Source: Solitalea agri
GTDB taxonomy: Bacteria > Bacteroidota > Bacteroidia > Sphingobacteriales > Sphingobacteriaceae
NCBI RefSeq assembly: GCF_023914155.1
Contig: NZ_JAMWYS010000040.1
Coordinates: 1-41,631 of the forward strand
DNA: 41,631 bases
Direction of reading: 5' to 3'
The notes below the pieces were generated by a model. That model was given only the letters and a program-made list of their open reading frames with translations. It made no database searches and was not told where the DNA came from. Shown in pieces: positions 1 through 7,671 of the stretch; position 1 is the stretch's first letter, and each line of letters starts with the position of its first letter. The position numbers and the translations under genes were made by a program.

Positions 1-246
1 TATTTTACGGCTGCTGTTGATACTGTTGAGGTAACAGTACATATATAATTTTAACAACATGGCCGGATGATGGGCTTTACGACCTATTGAATACTGTCCC
101 TTATTAGAAAAACTTGCTGCACAGTCTTCTACAAATTGGTCTGCCAACAAGTCAATTAAACGGATATAGTGCTGTTTATCAACCCATTCGTCCAAACTTG
201 TGAATAATATAACTTGATGGCGGTCTTGCCCGTTGAGATAATGCAT
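1..246 (-). CDS. IS1182-type transposase, N-terminal part (runs off window)
   Basis: The minus strand is open from an ATG at 246 to the window edge, giving 82 residues that start MHYLNGQDRHQVILF and include DEWVDKQHYIRLIDLLADQF and HHPAMLLKLYMYCYLNSINS. The HPxxLLKLYxYxYLNxxxSSRK pattern is the N-terminal DUF772 region of IS1182-family (IS5-like DDE) transposases. The catalytic DDE domain would lie outside the window. The start sits about 67 bases inside the element end near 313, a usual spacing for an IS. Family assignment is from recognised motifs. Whether the full gene is intact cannot be seen. Confidence 0.8.
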   Translation of the reverse strand, partial: MHYLNGQDRHQVILFTSLDEWVDKQHYIRLIDLLADQFVEDCAASFSNKGQYSIGRKAHHPAMLLKLYMYCYLNSINSSRKI

Positions 247-315
247 TAATCTTCTGTATTTTCCTCAAAATACATACTTATAAACTATAGGTAAAACTTA
301 TTTTTACACAGCCTC
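1..315 (-). mobile_element. Left-edge IS element (partial), terminus near 313-315
   Basis: This is the transposase-proximal end of an insertion sequence. The boundary is inferred because the 16 bases at 300-315 (minus strand GAGGCTGTGTAAAAAT) recur at 41576-41591, where a second element begins, and the sequences diverge after that. They therefore look like a shared terminal inverted repeat. Beyond the boundary the host sequence at 317-330 is half of a REP-like palindrome found elsewhere in the window. The exact terminal base and any target duplication cannot be fixed without the other end. Confidence 0.65.
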
Positions 316-316
316 T

Positions 317-330
317 ACAACGCGTGCGAG
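317..330. repeat. Half of a REP-like palindrome, cut by the IS end
   Basis: The bases ACAACGCGTGCGAG match the second half of the palindromes at 770-796 and 1088-1114. The first half is absent and the IS end takes its place. The matching first half (CTCGCGCGCGTTTGC) lies at 41561-41575 beside the other IS-like end. Confidence 0.5.
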
Positions 331-437
331 CAACGCCAAAGTGTTAACTTTCGCATTCTTCGCAGAGCTTTTGGAATGATATAAGAGTAGTTAAGTCTGT
401 GGTTTTTTTGTAAATTATCTTAAACTAAAAAACTTTT

Positions 438-752
438 ATGGGATTTGATCAATATCATGAACCAGCGCAAGAACTTTCTGAAGCTACCAGAACGTTTGCC
501 CGAATGATAACTTCATTAACCGAAGAAGCAGAGGCTATTGGCTGGTACGAACAAAGAATTTCGGTTGAAAAAAATAAAGAAGCCAAGGCGATCATGCAAA
601 ATGCACAACAAGAAGAAATGAAGCATTTTGGGATGGATCTAGAATTTCTTCTTCGTAAGAAACCCGAATGGCGAACTATTTTAAAAGCCGTTCTTTTTAC
701 CAAAGGAGATATTGTTGAAGCAGCTACCAAAGGTGAAGAAAAAGTAGATTAA
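438..752 (+). CDS. Encapsulated ferritin-like protein (EncFtn family)
   Basis: This is a 104-residue protein of the encapsulated-ferritin family. Members form annular decamers with a ferroxidase site at the subunit interface and normally work as cargo inside an encapsulin shell, oxidising Fe(II) for storage. The fold is visible as two helices. Residues E30, W36 and Y37 (EEAEAIGWYEQR) and E60 and H63 (QEEMKHFGMDLEF) align with the E32, W38, E62 and H65 region of the Rhodospirillum rubrum protein. The C-terminal part LFTKGDI also matches. The protein ends shortly after this, with no LGIGSLK-like encapsulin-targeting tail that I can see. No encapsulin gene is present in the window; the neighbours are an IS end upstream and repeats downstream. 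The start is ATG after an AT-rich leader. Confidence 0.8.
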   Translation: MGFDQYHEPAQELSEATRTFARMITSLTEEAEAIGWYEQRISVEKNKEAKAIMQNAQQEEMKHFGMDLEFLLRKKPEWRTILKAVLFTKGDIVEAATKGEEKVD

Positions 753-762
753 CTCCTGGACT

Positions 763-865
763 CCCACCTCGCGAGCGTTTGCAACGCGTGTGAAACATAG
801 GCTAGTGTTTGTAATAAAAAATAGAAACTAACAATAAAGCTCGAACCTGTCGAGCTTTATTGTTT
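763..865 (+). repeat. ~100-bp direct repeat, copy 1 (REP palindrome plus terminator hairpin)
   Basis: This copy begins with the REP-like palindrome at 770-796 (GCGAGCGTTTGCAACGCG core), continues through GAAACATAGGCTAGTGTTTG and ends in a hairpin at 830-864. The second copy is at 1081-1183. They differ by scattered substitutions and small indels. Confidence 0.8.
830..864. terminator. Bidirectional terminator hairpin after the ferritin gene
   Basis: A perfect 15-bp stem (830-844 AACAATAAAGCTCGA with 850-864) closes a 5-base loop and is followed by T-rich sequence. It lies 78 bases after the ferritin-like gene and is part of the direct repeat, so it may travel with that repeat. Confidence 0.7.
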
Positions 866-915
866 TAAAGTATAAATTGTATTTTCGGTAAGCAACTCCC
901 TAATCTCAATGCAGT

Positions 916-1114
916 GTTTCGCACGCGTTACAAACGCGCTAGTAGTGAGCGCAGGGAAGACAAAACGGCGGGCCATGCGTAGGCCTTGTGGGAGGAAGCT
1001 TCGTTTTGTCTTGACTTTTTGGGTACTTTTTTGTCAAGAAAAAAGTACCTAGGCCTCGGCCGGCCATGAGGCCGACCATACCCAGCTCGCACGCGTTTGC
1101 AATGCGTGCGAAAC
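916..1114. repeat. 199-bp palindrome-rich element with 23-bp terminal inverted repeats (MITE/BIME-like)
   Basis: The ends at 916-938 and 1092-1114 are inverted copies matching at 21 of 23 positions; both are REP-like units ending GCGTGCGAAAC. Inside are three further hairpins. The first pairs 957-967 with 1002-1012 (AAGACAAAACG, 11 bp). The second pairs 1022-1032 with 1039-1049 (GGTACTTTTTT, 11 bp, loop GTCAAG). The third pairs 1052-1057 with 1068-1073 (GGCCTC). The GC-rich stretches contrast with the AT-rich surroundings. The middle part resembles a repeat I recall as common between Bacteroidetes genes. A 62-residue reading frame on the minus strand here looks like translated repeat, not a gene. 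No transposase or REP-associated tyrosine transposase (RAYT) is present. Confidence 0.7.
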
Positions 1115-1183
1115 ATAGGCTAGTGTTTGTAACACAAAATAGAAACTAACAATAAAGCTCGAACCTAGGCTCGAGCTTTATTT
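1081..1183 (+). repeat. ~100-bp direct repeat, copy 2
   Basis: This is the second copy of the repeat at 763-865. It contains the palindrome at 1088-1114, the segment ACATAGGCTAGTGTTTGTAA and a terminator hairpin at 1151-1182. Its start overlaps the right arm of the 916-1114 element. Confidence 0.8.
1151..1182. terminator. Terminator hairpin in repeat copy 2
   Basis: A 12-bp perfect stem pairs AATAAAGCTCGA (1151-1162) with 1171-1182 across an 8-base loop, followed by TTTAGG. It faces the 3' end of the TolC remnant, so on the minus strand it could end transcription of that fragment. Confidence 0.6.
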
Positions 1184-1222
1184 TAGGGGATAACTACCTA
1201 ATTTCTTGCTAAACGTTATTGC

Positions 1223-1693
1223 TTAAAAATTACCGATCGCTTTCTGATAATTAACACTGGCAACTAAATAATCATAAACAGCCTGTAGGTAGCTTTGTTC
1301 CGACTGCCTTAATGATCTTTCAGTATCCAGAAGATCGACATATTGTCGGGAGCCCAAGCCATATTGCGCTTTCTGATAGCCATAGATTTTCTGCGAAAGC
1401 TCATAGTTGCTTTTGGTTACCTGCATGTTTTGTTGTGCATTGGCAACTTCAGTACTCGATTTCAAAATTTCATAACTCACATCAGCCGTTTTTTGCTTTA
1501 GATCCAATTCGTTTTGAGTGAGTTTTATTTTTTTCTCCTGAATGTTGTCGTGGTTTTTAAAGTTGGAAGTAATAGGAACTTTAAACGTTATGCCGACAAA
1601 GCTATAGGGAGTCCACCATTCGCCTAAACTAATCAGCAGCTTTAATTGATTTAAATTAAAGGGCTTACTTTTTAAAGGGCTTACTTTTGCACC
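1223..1693 (-). pseudogene. TolC-family outer membrane efflux protein, C-terminal remnant
   Basis: The frame is open from just after a TAG at 1694-1696 down to TAA at 1223, about 156 codons. It reads WWTPYSFVGITFKVPITSNF, then NIQEKKIKLTQNELDLKQKTA and the final GLGSRQYVDLLDTERSLRQSEQSYLQ and NYQKAIGNF. This is the last helical hairpin of TolC-like outer membrane channels, which are normally above 400 residues. The N-terminal part, including signal peptide and first barrel repeat, is missing. A TTG at 1505-1507 gives a shorter frame, but homology-like sequence continues upstream of it. The break coincides with a perfect 16-bp tandem duplication at 1656-1687. No efflux pump partner genes are nearby. 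Confidence 0.8.
1656..1687. repeat. Perfect 16-bp tandem duplication at the TolC break
   Basis: The unit TTAAAGGGCTTACTTT occurs twice in a row (1656-1671 and 1672-1687), at the point where recognisable TolC sequence ends. It looks like a scar of slippage or illegitimate recombination. Confidence 0.85.
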
Positions 1694-1905
1694 CTAAAAC
1701 AAGCTACCACTCTTCAACTTCTGTAATCCTTAATCATCTCTAAAATTTAATATTAAAAAAGGTCGTCACTTTTTAGAGTTGGCATAATTTAAGCATAATG
1801 ATTGCCAGATATTTACATGTTATGAGTGTATAATTCTATTCCTAGAATATGTAAATTTATCATCCCTTTCATTATTGCAATTCTAACCTTTAATCATAAA
1901 CCGCC

Positions 1906-3297
1906 ATGAAAAAGTCTATTAAGTTTATAGTATTAATTAGTTCATTACTTGGTATTGCATCTTGTAGTAAAGATTCAGATGACCCAACTGTTCCACCTAC
2001 AACTAAAACAGAAACCCTTCCAAATTCCATTACTACCGACAGAACTTTGGATGCAGGCACTAGCTATTTAATTGATGGACAATTATTTGTAAAAAATAAT
2101 GCTGTTTTAACTATTCCAGCCGGTACTGTCATCTCCTTTGTAAAACACGATGAAGCAAGTAATAAAGGAGCGCTTATAATCACACAGGGTGCTAAGTTAA
2201 TGGTAAACGGCACTGTTAATAAGCCAGTAGTTTTTACCTCTGCCGAAAAAAACAAAGCTCCTGGTGATTGGGGGGCATTAATTATTTTAGGGAAAGCACC
2301 AACTAACATTGGCACTGGGAATGTTGAAGGCTTGGCTGTTTCAGATGACACTAAGTTTGGAGGCAATGTATCAGACGATAATTCAGGTTCGATTAATTTT
2401 TTGAGATTAGAATATTGTGGAGGTATCAACCCAGATGGGGAAGAAGAATGGACAATTGATAAAGCAAGCGGTTTATGTTTGGAAAGTGTTGGTTCCGGAA
2501 CTATCATAGATTATGTAATGGTTTCAAACTCCAAAGATGATGGATATCAATTTGTAGGGGGTACTGCTAATATAACTCACCTAATTGCTTATAATAACGG
2601 AGATGATGATTTTGATTTTGATTATGGCTTTACAGGCAAAATGCAATATTTGATCTCTTATCGCACTCAGCTTACTTCTAATCATGCATTAAGAGCAAAT
2701 GCGTTGGAAAGTTATAATGATGCTGTACCCACAGCCAATGCTCCTTTAACACGTCCTATAATTTCTAATATGACTATTATTGGTCCTCAGGGAATGGAAA
2801 CAACCAAAACCAATCTCAATCAGGGAGTTTACATACGCAAAGGAACCCGGTTTGTTTTCCAAAACTCCATCATAGCTGAATATCCACAGGGTGCATTAAT
2901 GACCTGTCCAAGAACCCGCCCTCCTCTACTGCAAAATAATGGCTCCGAATTCAAATATAATTTAGTTCAAAGTGATAATGCCGATAGGACTTTTAGCTAT
3001 GATACAGGATCAGACCCTGCAGGATTTACTGGTATTATCGCAGACGCTGGAACCAAAGATTTTGCTTTAAATAATGTAAATCACAACGAGCTGTTCATAG
3101 CATCAGCTGATTTGAAACTGACCAATATGTACAGCGCCAATGGCCCCAATCTCACCCTACAGACCAGTTCACCAGCCATGACAGGAGCAAATTTTGAAGG
3201 TCCGAATTTTTCAAGCTTTTTCAATGTGGTGCCATACAGAGGTGCTGTAGGCACAAGTAACTGGGCGGTAGCTAGTAACTGGGCCGTATGGAAATAG
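1906..3297 (+). CDS. Lipoprotein with right-handed beta-helix-like body, probably surface exposed
   Basis: This is a 463-residue protein with a type II signal peptide: KK at the N-terminus, a hydrophobic stretch at about 5-18, then LLGIASC with the lipidated Cys at 20. The next residues SKDSDD are acidic and resemble the Bacteroidetes lipoprotein export signal for surface exposure. The body alternates short hydrophobic strands with Asn/Gly/Asp turns (VFTSAEKNKAPGDWGALIILGKAP; FDFDYGFTGKMQYLISYRTQ), which suggests a solenoid. The C-terminus PYRGAVGTSNW is characteristic of a Bacteroidetes family often encoded beside TonB-dependent receptors. None is adjacent here. The last residues carry a small tandem repeat (SNWAVASNWAV). 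The substrate is unknown. An 8-bp inverted repeat (ATTTACAT 1811-1818, ATGTAAAT 1849-1856) lies upstream. Confidence 0.7.
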   Translation: MKKSIKFIVLISSLLGIASCSKDSDDPTVPPTTKTETLPNSITTDRTLDAGTSYLIDGQLFVKNNAVLTIPAGTVISFVKHDEASNKGALIITQGAKLMVNGTVNKPVVFTSAEKNKAPGDWGALIILGKAPTNIGTGNVEGLAVSDDTKFGGNVSDDNSGSINFLRLEYCGGINPDGEEEWTIDKASGLCLESVGSGTIIDYVMVSNSKDDGYQFVGGTANITHLIAYNNGDDDFDFDYGFTGKMQYLISYRTQLTSNHALRANALESYNDAVPTANAPLTRPIISNMTIIGPQGMETTKTNLNQGVYIRKGTRFVFQNSIIAEYPQGALMTCPRTRPPLLQNNGSEFKYNLVQSDNADRTFSYDTGSDPAGFTGIIADAGTKDFALNNVNHNELFIASADLKLTNMYSANGPNLTLQTSSPAMTGANFEGPNFSSFFNVVPYRGAVGTSNWAVASNWAVWK

Positions 3298-3438
3298 CAA
3301 TGCAATAGCTGGCATGTAATTAAACTCAGTAAGATTGTAGAATTAACTTAGAAAAGTGAACAAGTGATTGCCTCAACTCTTATGTTTGAGTTGATACAAG
3401 TTCATTGAGAATGAACAAATACTATTTGGATAAAGATA

Positions 3439-3473
3439 AAAAAGGGACTAGCCAAAATGGTTAGTCCCTTTTT
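3439..3473 (+). terminator. Rho-independent terminator after the lipoprotein gene
   Basis: AAAAAGGGACTA (3439-3450) pairs with TAGTCCCTTTTT (3462-3473), with extra GCC/GGT pairing inside. The T-run ends three bases before the 3' end of the tRNA on the opposite strand, so it may serve both directions. Confidence 0.8.
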
Positions 3474-3475
3474 AG

Positions 3476-3549
3476 TACACCCATCAGGATTCGAACCTGA
3501 GACCGACGGTTTAGAAAACCGTTGCTCTATCCAGCTGAGCTATGGGTGC
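3476..3549 (-). tRNA. tRNA-Arg (anticodon UCU)
   Basis: The minus strand folds as a full cloverleaf of 74 bases. The acceptor GCACCCA pairs with TGGGTGT (with a G-U at the first pair), followed by an A discriminator. The D arm contains GCTCAGCTGGATAGAGC. The anticodon stem ACGGT/ACCGT holds the loop TTTCTAA, so the anticodon is TCT (Arg). The T arm has GGTTCGAATCC. No CCA is encoded. Confidence 0.95.
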
Positions 3550-4081
3550 AGCTCCTTAAAGCGAGTGCAAATTAAACAAATAATCCTTATAAATAAAAAC
3601 ACAAAACAGCAATAATGGTCTATTGAGCTCGTTTTCAGTTATAAAAAATATAAATGGCTATTTTTTACCCTTAAATTACATTCTCCACCATTTCTTCAAA
3701 TTTTACCAAGTCAATCTATTTTTTTGTTGAAAAAACTCAAAAGCATTCATTTTTTCATGAATAATCATCATCCATCAATTATTTAGTTGATTTTTAAAAC
3801 ATGCAAAAAAATAAAAATAAGGAGGTGGATTTTTAAGCTTTTTGATACTAATTTGGCAAAAAACAAACCAAGTAACTATTAATATTTATAATGTATAGAC
3901 TAAATATCATTAAAATTATCAACGTCAGCTTTGGATTTTTGGCGAAATATCCAAAATCATCTTTTCAATAAAAAAGCAAGTCTTTACGCTGATAAATGTC
4001 AATTTTTACATTTTTTTAAACACAAAAACTGAAATTATTCTAAATTTTATTAAAAAAATATAAAAAAAATCGAAAAATATC
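3550..4081. other. AT-rich intergenic stretch before glutamine synthetase
   Basis: This is about 530 very AT-rich bases between the tRNA gene and the glnN promoter. I see no open frame with coding character, no RNA gene and no strong hairpin. It probably holds upstream control sites for glnN and the tRNA promoter, but none can be named. Confidence 0.5.
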
Positions 4082-4111
4082 TTGTAAAAATAAATCATTA
4101 GAGTATTTTTG
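4082..4111 (+). promoter_or_regulatory. Candidate Bacteroidetes-type promoter of glnN
   Basis: A TTG at 4082-4084 is followed after 19 bases by TATTTTTG (4104-4111), a full match to the -7 consensus TAnnTTTG of the Bacteroidetes primary sigma factor. Transcription would start near 4117, giving a leader of about 35 bases. Confidence 0.6.
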
Positions 4112-4151
4112 TCTTGAAACAACACAAAATCTAACTTAAATTATAAAAAGA

Positions 4152-6344
4152 ATGTCTCTACTTCGTTTTAAAGCTTTAGAATCTGCCATGAGCAGACCAG
4201 TTGTTAGAGTTACTCCTCCTTCAACAAAAATTTCTGATTTCTACGGTTCAAATGTTTTTGATAAGAACAAAATGAAAGAGTTCCTTTCAAAAGAGGCTTT
4301 TCAAAGTGTAATGAGCTCAATTGAACTGGGTATTCCTGTTGATCGTACTATGGCTGAGCAAATTGCGGCTGGCTTAAAATCATGGTCAATGGGCAGAGGT
4401 GTTACGCACTATACACACTGGTTCCAACCATTAACTGGTACTACTGCTGAAAAACACGATTCATTCTTTGAACCTACCGCAGATGGTAAAGCTATTGAGA
4501 AATTTAGTGGCGATGCTTTAGTTCAGCAAGAGCCTGATGCTTCATCATTCCCTAATGGCGGTATCCGTTCTACTTTCGAAGCTCGTGGTTATACTGCTTG
4601 GGATCCTTCTTCTCCAGCGTTTATCATGGAAAGTGGTTCAGGTTTAACTTTATGTATTCCTACTGTATTTGTTTCTTATACAGGTGAAGCGCTTGACTTT
4701 AAAGCTCCTTTATTAAAAGCCTTAAACTCTTTAGATAAAGCAGCTACAGCAGTTTGTCAGTATTTCGACAAAGCGGTAACTAAAGTAAATGCATCTTTAG
4801 GTATTGAGCAAGAGTATTTTGTTGTTGATGAAGATTTATTCTTCGCTCGTCCTGACTTAGTAGCAACAGGTCGTACATTATTTGGTCATGAGTCGGCTCG
4901 TAACCAACAATTAGAAGACCACTATTTTGGTTCAATTCCTGAGCGTGTATATGCCTTCATGTTAGATTTTGAAACAGAAGCTTTAAAATTAGGTATTCCA
5001 TTAAAAACTCGTCACAATGAGGTGGCCCCAGGCCAGTTCGAGTGTGCTCCTATTTACGAAGAAATCAACTTAGCTATTGACCATAACCAATTGTTGATGG
5101 ATTTGATGGATAAAGTTGCTCGTCGTCATAAACTTAAAGTGTTGTTACACGAAAAACCATTTGCAGGTGTTAACGGCTCAGGTAAACACAACAACTGGTC
5201 GCTAATTACTAACACTGGTAAAAACTTATTGGCGCCGGGTAAAACTCCTAAAAACAACTTAATGTTCTTAACATTCTTTGTTAACACCGTTAAAGCTGTT
5301 CATAACCATGCTGATTTGTTACGTTCATCAATTGCTTCTGTTAACAACGATCACCGTTTAGGTGCTAACGAAGCTCCTCCTGCAATTATCTCTATCTTCT
5401 TAGGTGAGCAGTTAAATGAGGTTTTAGATGAGATCGAGTCATCACATGTGGTTAACCGTAAGAAAAAAGATCTTTCTGGCGCATTAGGTTTAAACATTCC
5501 TAAAATCCCTCAGATCTTATTAGATAATACTGATCGTAACCGTACCTCTCCTTTTGCGTTCACAGGAAATAAATTTGAATTCCGCGCTGTAGGTTCATCA
5601 GCTAACTCTGCGGCACCAATGACCGTATTAAATGCAATTGTTGCAGAGCAGTTAACCATTTTCAAGCAAGATGTAGACAAATTGGTTAAGAAAGGTGAGA
5701 AAAAAGATGTGGCGATCATGAAAATTATTCGTCAATACATCAAAGAATCTAAAAATATTCGTTTTGAAGGTAACGGTTATAGCGACGAGTGGGCTCTGGA
5801 AGCAGCAGCTCGCGGTTTATCAAACATCAAAACTACTCCAAAAGCGTTAGATGTTTTAATAACTGAAAAAACCACTGAGTTATTTGAGAAACAACACATC
5901 TTCACTGAGCGCGAATTACATGCTCGCCATGAGATCTTCTTAGAAAACTACACTAAGAAAATCCAGATCGAGGCTCGTATCATGGGTGATCTTGTAACCA
6001 GCCAAATTATTCCTGCTGCGTTAAACTATCAAACTAAATTGATCGATAACGTTAAAGGTTTAAAAGAAATCGGTTTAAACGGTGCTCTATCTGCTAGCCA
6101 GTTAGAGATCATCACTGAGATTTCAGAGCGCGTTTCAACAATCAAAAAAGCAGTTTACGATATGATTGAAGCTCGTAAAAAAGCTAACGTATTAACTGAT
6201 GCTCGTGAAATGGCAATCGCTTACGATGAAAAAGTTAAATCGTACTTCGAAACGATCCGTTATCATGTAGATAAATTAGAACTTATCGTTGACGATGCTC
6301 AATGGCCGTTGCCTAAATTCCGTGAATTGTTATTTATTAAATAA
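4152..6344 (+). CDS. glnN: Glutamine synthetase type III
   Basis: This 730-residue enzyme makes glutamine from glutamate, ammonia and ATP in the cytoplasm and is the main ammonia-assimilation step. The length matches GSIII (about 700-730), well above the ~470 of GSI. GSIII signatures are clear: the N-terminal FYGSNVFDKNKMKEFL, the segment HYTHWFQPLTGTTAEKHDSF, the catalytic NEVAPGQFECAP, the ATP-site HEKPFAGVNGSGKHNNWS, and NRTSPFAFTGNKFEFRAVGS. The C-terminal third is helical, as in other GSIII enzymes. It is transcribed alone from its own promoter and ends at a terminator at 6366-6400. Codon use is strongly biased to a few preferred codons, suggesting high expression. No PII or ammonium transporter gene is adjacent. 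Confidence 0.97.
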   Translation: MSLLRFKALESAMSRPVVRVTPPSTKISDFYGSNVFDKNKMKEFLSKEAFQSVMSSIELGIPVDRTMAEQIAAGLKSWSMGRGVTHYTHWFQPLTGTTAEKHDSFFEPTADGKAIEKFSGDALVQQEPDASSFPNGGIRSTFEARGYTAWDPSSPAFIMESGSGLTLCIPTVFVSYTGEALDFKAPLLKALNSLDKAATAVCQYFDKAVTKVNASLGIEQEYFVVDEDLFFARPDLVATGRTLFGHESARNQQLEDHYFGSIPERVYAFMLDFETEALKLGIPLKTRHNEVAPGQFECAPIYEEINLAIDHNQLLMDLMDKVARRHKLKVLLHEKPFAGVNGSGKHNNWSLITNTGKNLLAPGKTPKNNLMFLTFFVNTVKAVHNHADLLRSSIASVNNDHRLGANEAPPAIISIFLGEQLNEVLDEIESSHVVNRKKKDLSGALGLNIPKIPQILLDNTDRNRTSPFAFTGNKFEFRAVGSSANSAAPMTVLNAIVAEQLTIFKQDVDKLVKKGEKKDVAIMKIIRQYIKESKNIRFEGNGYSDEWALEAAARGLSNIKTTPKALDVLITEKTTELFEKQHIFTERELHARHEIFLENYTKKIQIEARIMGDLVTSQIIPAALNYQTKLIDNVKGLKEIGLNGALSASQLEIITEISERVSTIKKAVYDMIEARKKANVLTDAREMAIAYDEKVKSYFETIRYHVDKLELIVDDAQWPLPKFRELLFIK

Positions 6345-6365
6345 TAATTTAAGTTAGATAAATTA

Positions 6366-6400
6366 AATCCTTGCCGGCAATGCCTGGTGAGGATTTTTTT
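6366..6400 (+). terminator. Terminator after glnN
   Basis: A 10-bp stem with two G-U pairs (6366-6375 with 6386-6395) is followed by a run of seven T. Confidence 0.75.
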
Positions 6401-6449
6401 ATTTAACTTAATATCAAAAACCTAATCTATTTGAAAAACAAACTATAAA

Positions 6450-6899
6450 ATGATCACAATTAAACGAACAACTTCCGAAAGCACCGATTTTCAGGCTTTA
6501 GTTAAACTTTTAGATGAATATTTGGCATTTATTGATGGAGATGAACATGCTTTTTATAATCAGTTCAATAAAGTAACTATGATAAAGCATGCGGTAGTTG
6601 TTTATTACGATGCTGAGCCGATTGGTTGTGGAGCTATTAAGGCATTTTCGGATGACCGTATGGAGGTAAAAAGAATGTATGTGAAACCCGAATACCGTGG
6701 AAAAGGAATTGCCTCGTTGGTATTGAAAGATCTTGAGAATTGGGCCAGTGAGTTAAAGTTTCCAGGCTTGGTTTTAGAAACTGGAAAAAAACAACAGGAA
6801 GCAATCCAGTTATATCTGAAGAACAATTACAACCTAATTCCCAATTATGGTCAATATATTGGCATCGACAATAGTGTTTGCATGGAAAAGATCATATAA
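6450..6899 (+). CDS. GNAT-family N-acetyltransferase
   Basis: This 149-residue protein has the GNAT fold. The acetyl-CoA-binding motif A is VKRMYVKPEYRGKGIASLVLKDLE, with the R/Q-x-x-G-x-G/A loop as RGKGIA at about residues 88-93. It is preceded by the strand IGCGAIKAF and followed by LVLETGKKQQEAIQLYLKNNY, the usual motif B. The acceptor substrate cannot be told from sequence. It stands alone between glnN and the NifU-like gene, with no clear terminator of its own. Confidence 0.85.
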   Translation: MITIKRTTSESTDFQALVKLLDEYLAFIDGDEHAFYNQFNKVTMIKHAVVVYYDAEPIGCGAIKAFSDDRMEVKRMYVKPEYRGKGIASLVLKDLENWASELKFPGLVLETGKKQQEAIQLYLKNNYNLIPNYGQYIGIDNSVCMEKII

Positions 6900-6979
6900 A
6901 AACTAAGTTTTTACATGATCATCAGTTTCCTTTCTTCTTTAAAATCAAAAATCAGGATTTCCTTAAAACCTTTTTTACT

Positions 6980-6987
6980 TATCTTTG
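6980..6987 (+). promoter_or_regulatory. Candidate -7 box of the NifU-like gene
   Basis: TATCTTTG matches TAnnTTTG exactly and lies 27 bases before the ATG at 7015. No good -33 TTTG is seen at the right spacing. Confidence 0.5.
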
Positions 6988-7014
6988 TACTTATTCTAAA
7001 TAAACATTAAAAGA

Positions 7015-7578
7015 ATGAGTTTAACAGCAACTGTAAATGTATATACTGAAATAACGCCAAATCCGGCTACCATGAAGTTTATCACTAATAAGCTTTTAAT
7101 AAACGGAAGTAAGGATTTTGCAACTAAAGAAAGTGCTGAAGATTCTCCTTTTGCTAAGGAACTATTCAAGTTTTCATTTGTTGATGGTGTATTTTTTGCG
7201 AGCAATTTTGTAACAATTACCAAAGTTGCAGGATCTGATTGGGAAGATTTAACTCCAATTTTAAAAGAGTTTGTTAAAGGAGCTGTTGAATCAGAACTTA
7301 AGATTGTTAACGACCACAATGAGGAAGTTATTTTTGAAGGTACTGAAACCGAAAAGAAAATACAGCAAATTTTGCATGATTATGTTCGCCCGGCTGTTGA
7401 ACAAGATGGAGGAGCTATTCACTACAAATCATTTGATGAAGCTGGTGTAGTAACAGTTGAATTAAAAGGTTCTTGCAGCGGTTGTCCTTCATCAACCATT
7501 ACACTTAAAGCAGGAATTGAAAACCTATTAAAAAGAATGGTACCCGAGGTAACAGAAGTAATTGCTGAAGCAATGTAA
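7015..7578 (+). CDS. NifU-like iron-sulfur scaffold/carrier protein (Nfu)
   Basis: This 187-residue protein is an Fe-S cluster carrier that passes assembled clusters to apo-enzymes. Residues 1-90 form an Nfu N-terminal domain (ITPNPATMKFITNKLL, then FFASNFVTITK). Residues about 110-187 form the NifU C-terminal domain, with the cluster ligands C154 and C157 in GSCSGCPSS. The stretch DYVRPAVEQDGGAIHY is the usual domain start. Fe-S clients in this window include dihydroxyacid dehydratase (27153-28832). It is a single gene ending at a strong terminator shared with the convergent outer membrane gene. Confidence 0.92.
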   Translation: MSLTATVNVYTEITPNPATMKFITNKLLINGSKDFATKESAEDSPFAKELFKFSFVDGVFFASNFVTITKVAGSDWEDLTPILKEFVKGAVESELKIVNDHNEEVIFEGTETEKKIQQILHDYVRPAVEQDGGAIHYKSFDEAGVVTVELKGSCSGCPSSTITLKAGIENLLKRMVPEVTEVIAEAM

Positions 7579-7598
7579 TTCCCCTAACCTTTCATAAA

Positions 7599-7638
7599 GA
7601 AAATATCCCTGTTGTTTATTTACAGCAGGGATATTTTC
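7599..7638. terminator. Bidirectional terminator between convergent genes
   Basis: A perfect 13-bp stem (GAAAATATCCCTG 7599-7611 with 7626-7638) with a 14-base loop lies between the NifU-like gene and the minus-strand outer membrane gene. T-runs are available in both directions. Confidence 0.85.
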
Positions 7639-7671
7639 GTTTTTAAGACCTTAATTTAATCTATACTTCGA

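Noticed and set aside
928-1116. 62-residue minus-strand frame with FFLDKKVPKKSRQNEASS
   Set aside because: It lies wholly inside the palindromic repeat at 916-1114, and the peptide looks like translated repeat sequence rather than a gene.
763-1183. CRISPR array
   Set aside because: Only two copies of the ~100-bp repeat are present, without regular spacers or cas genes.
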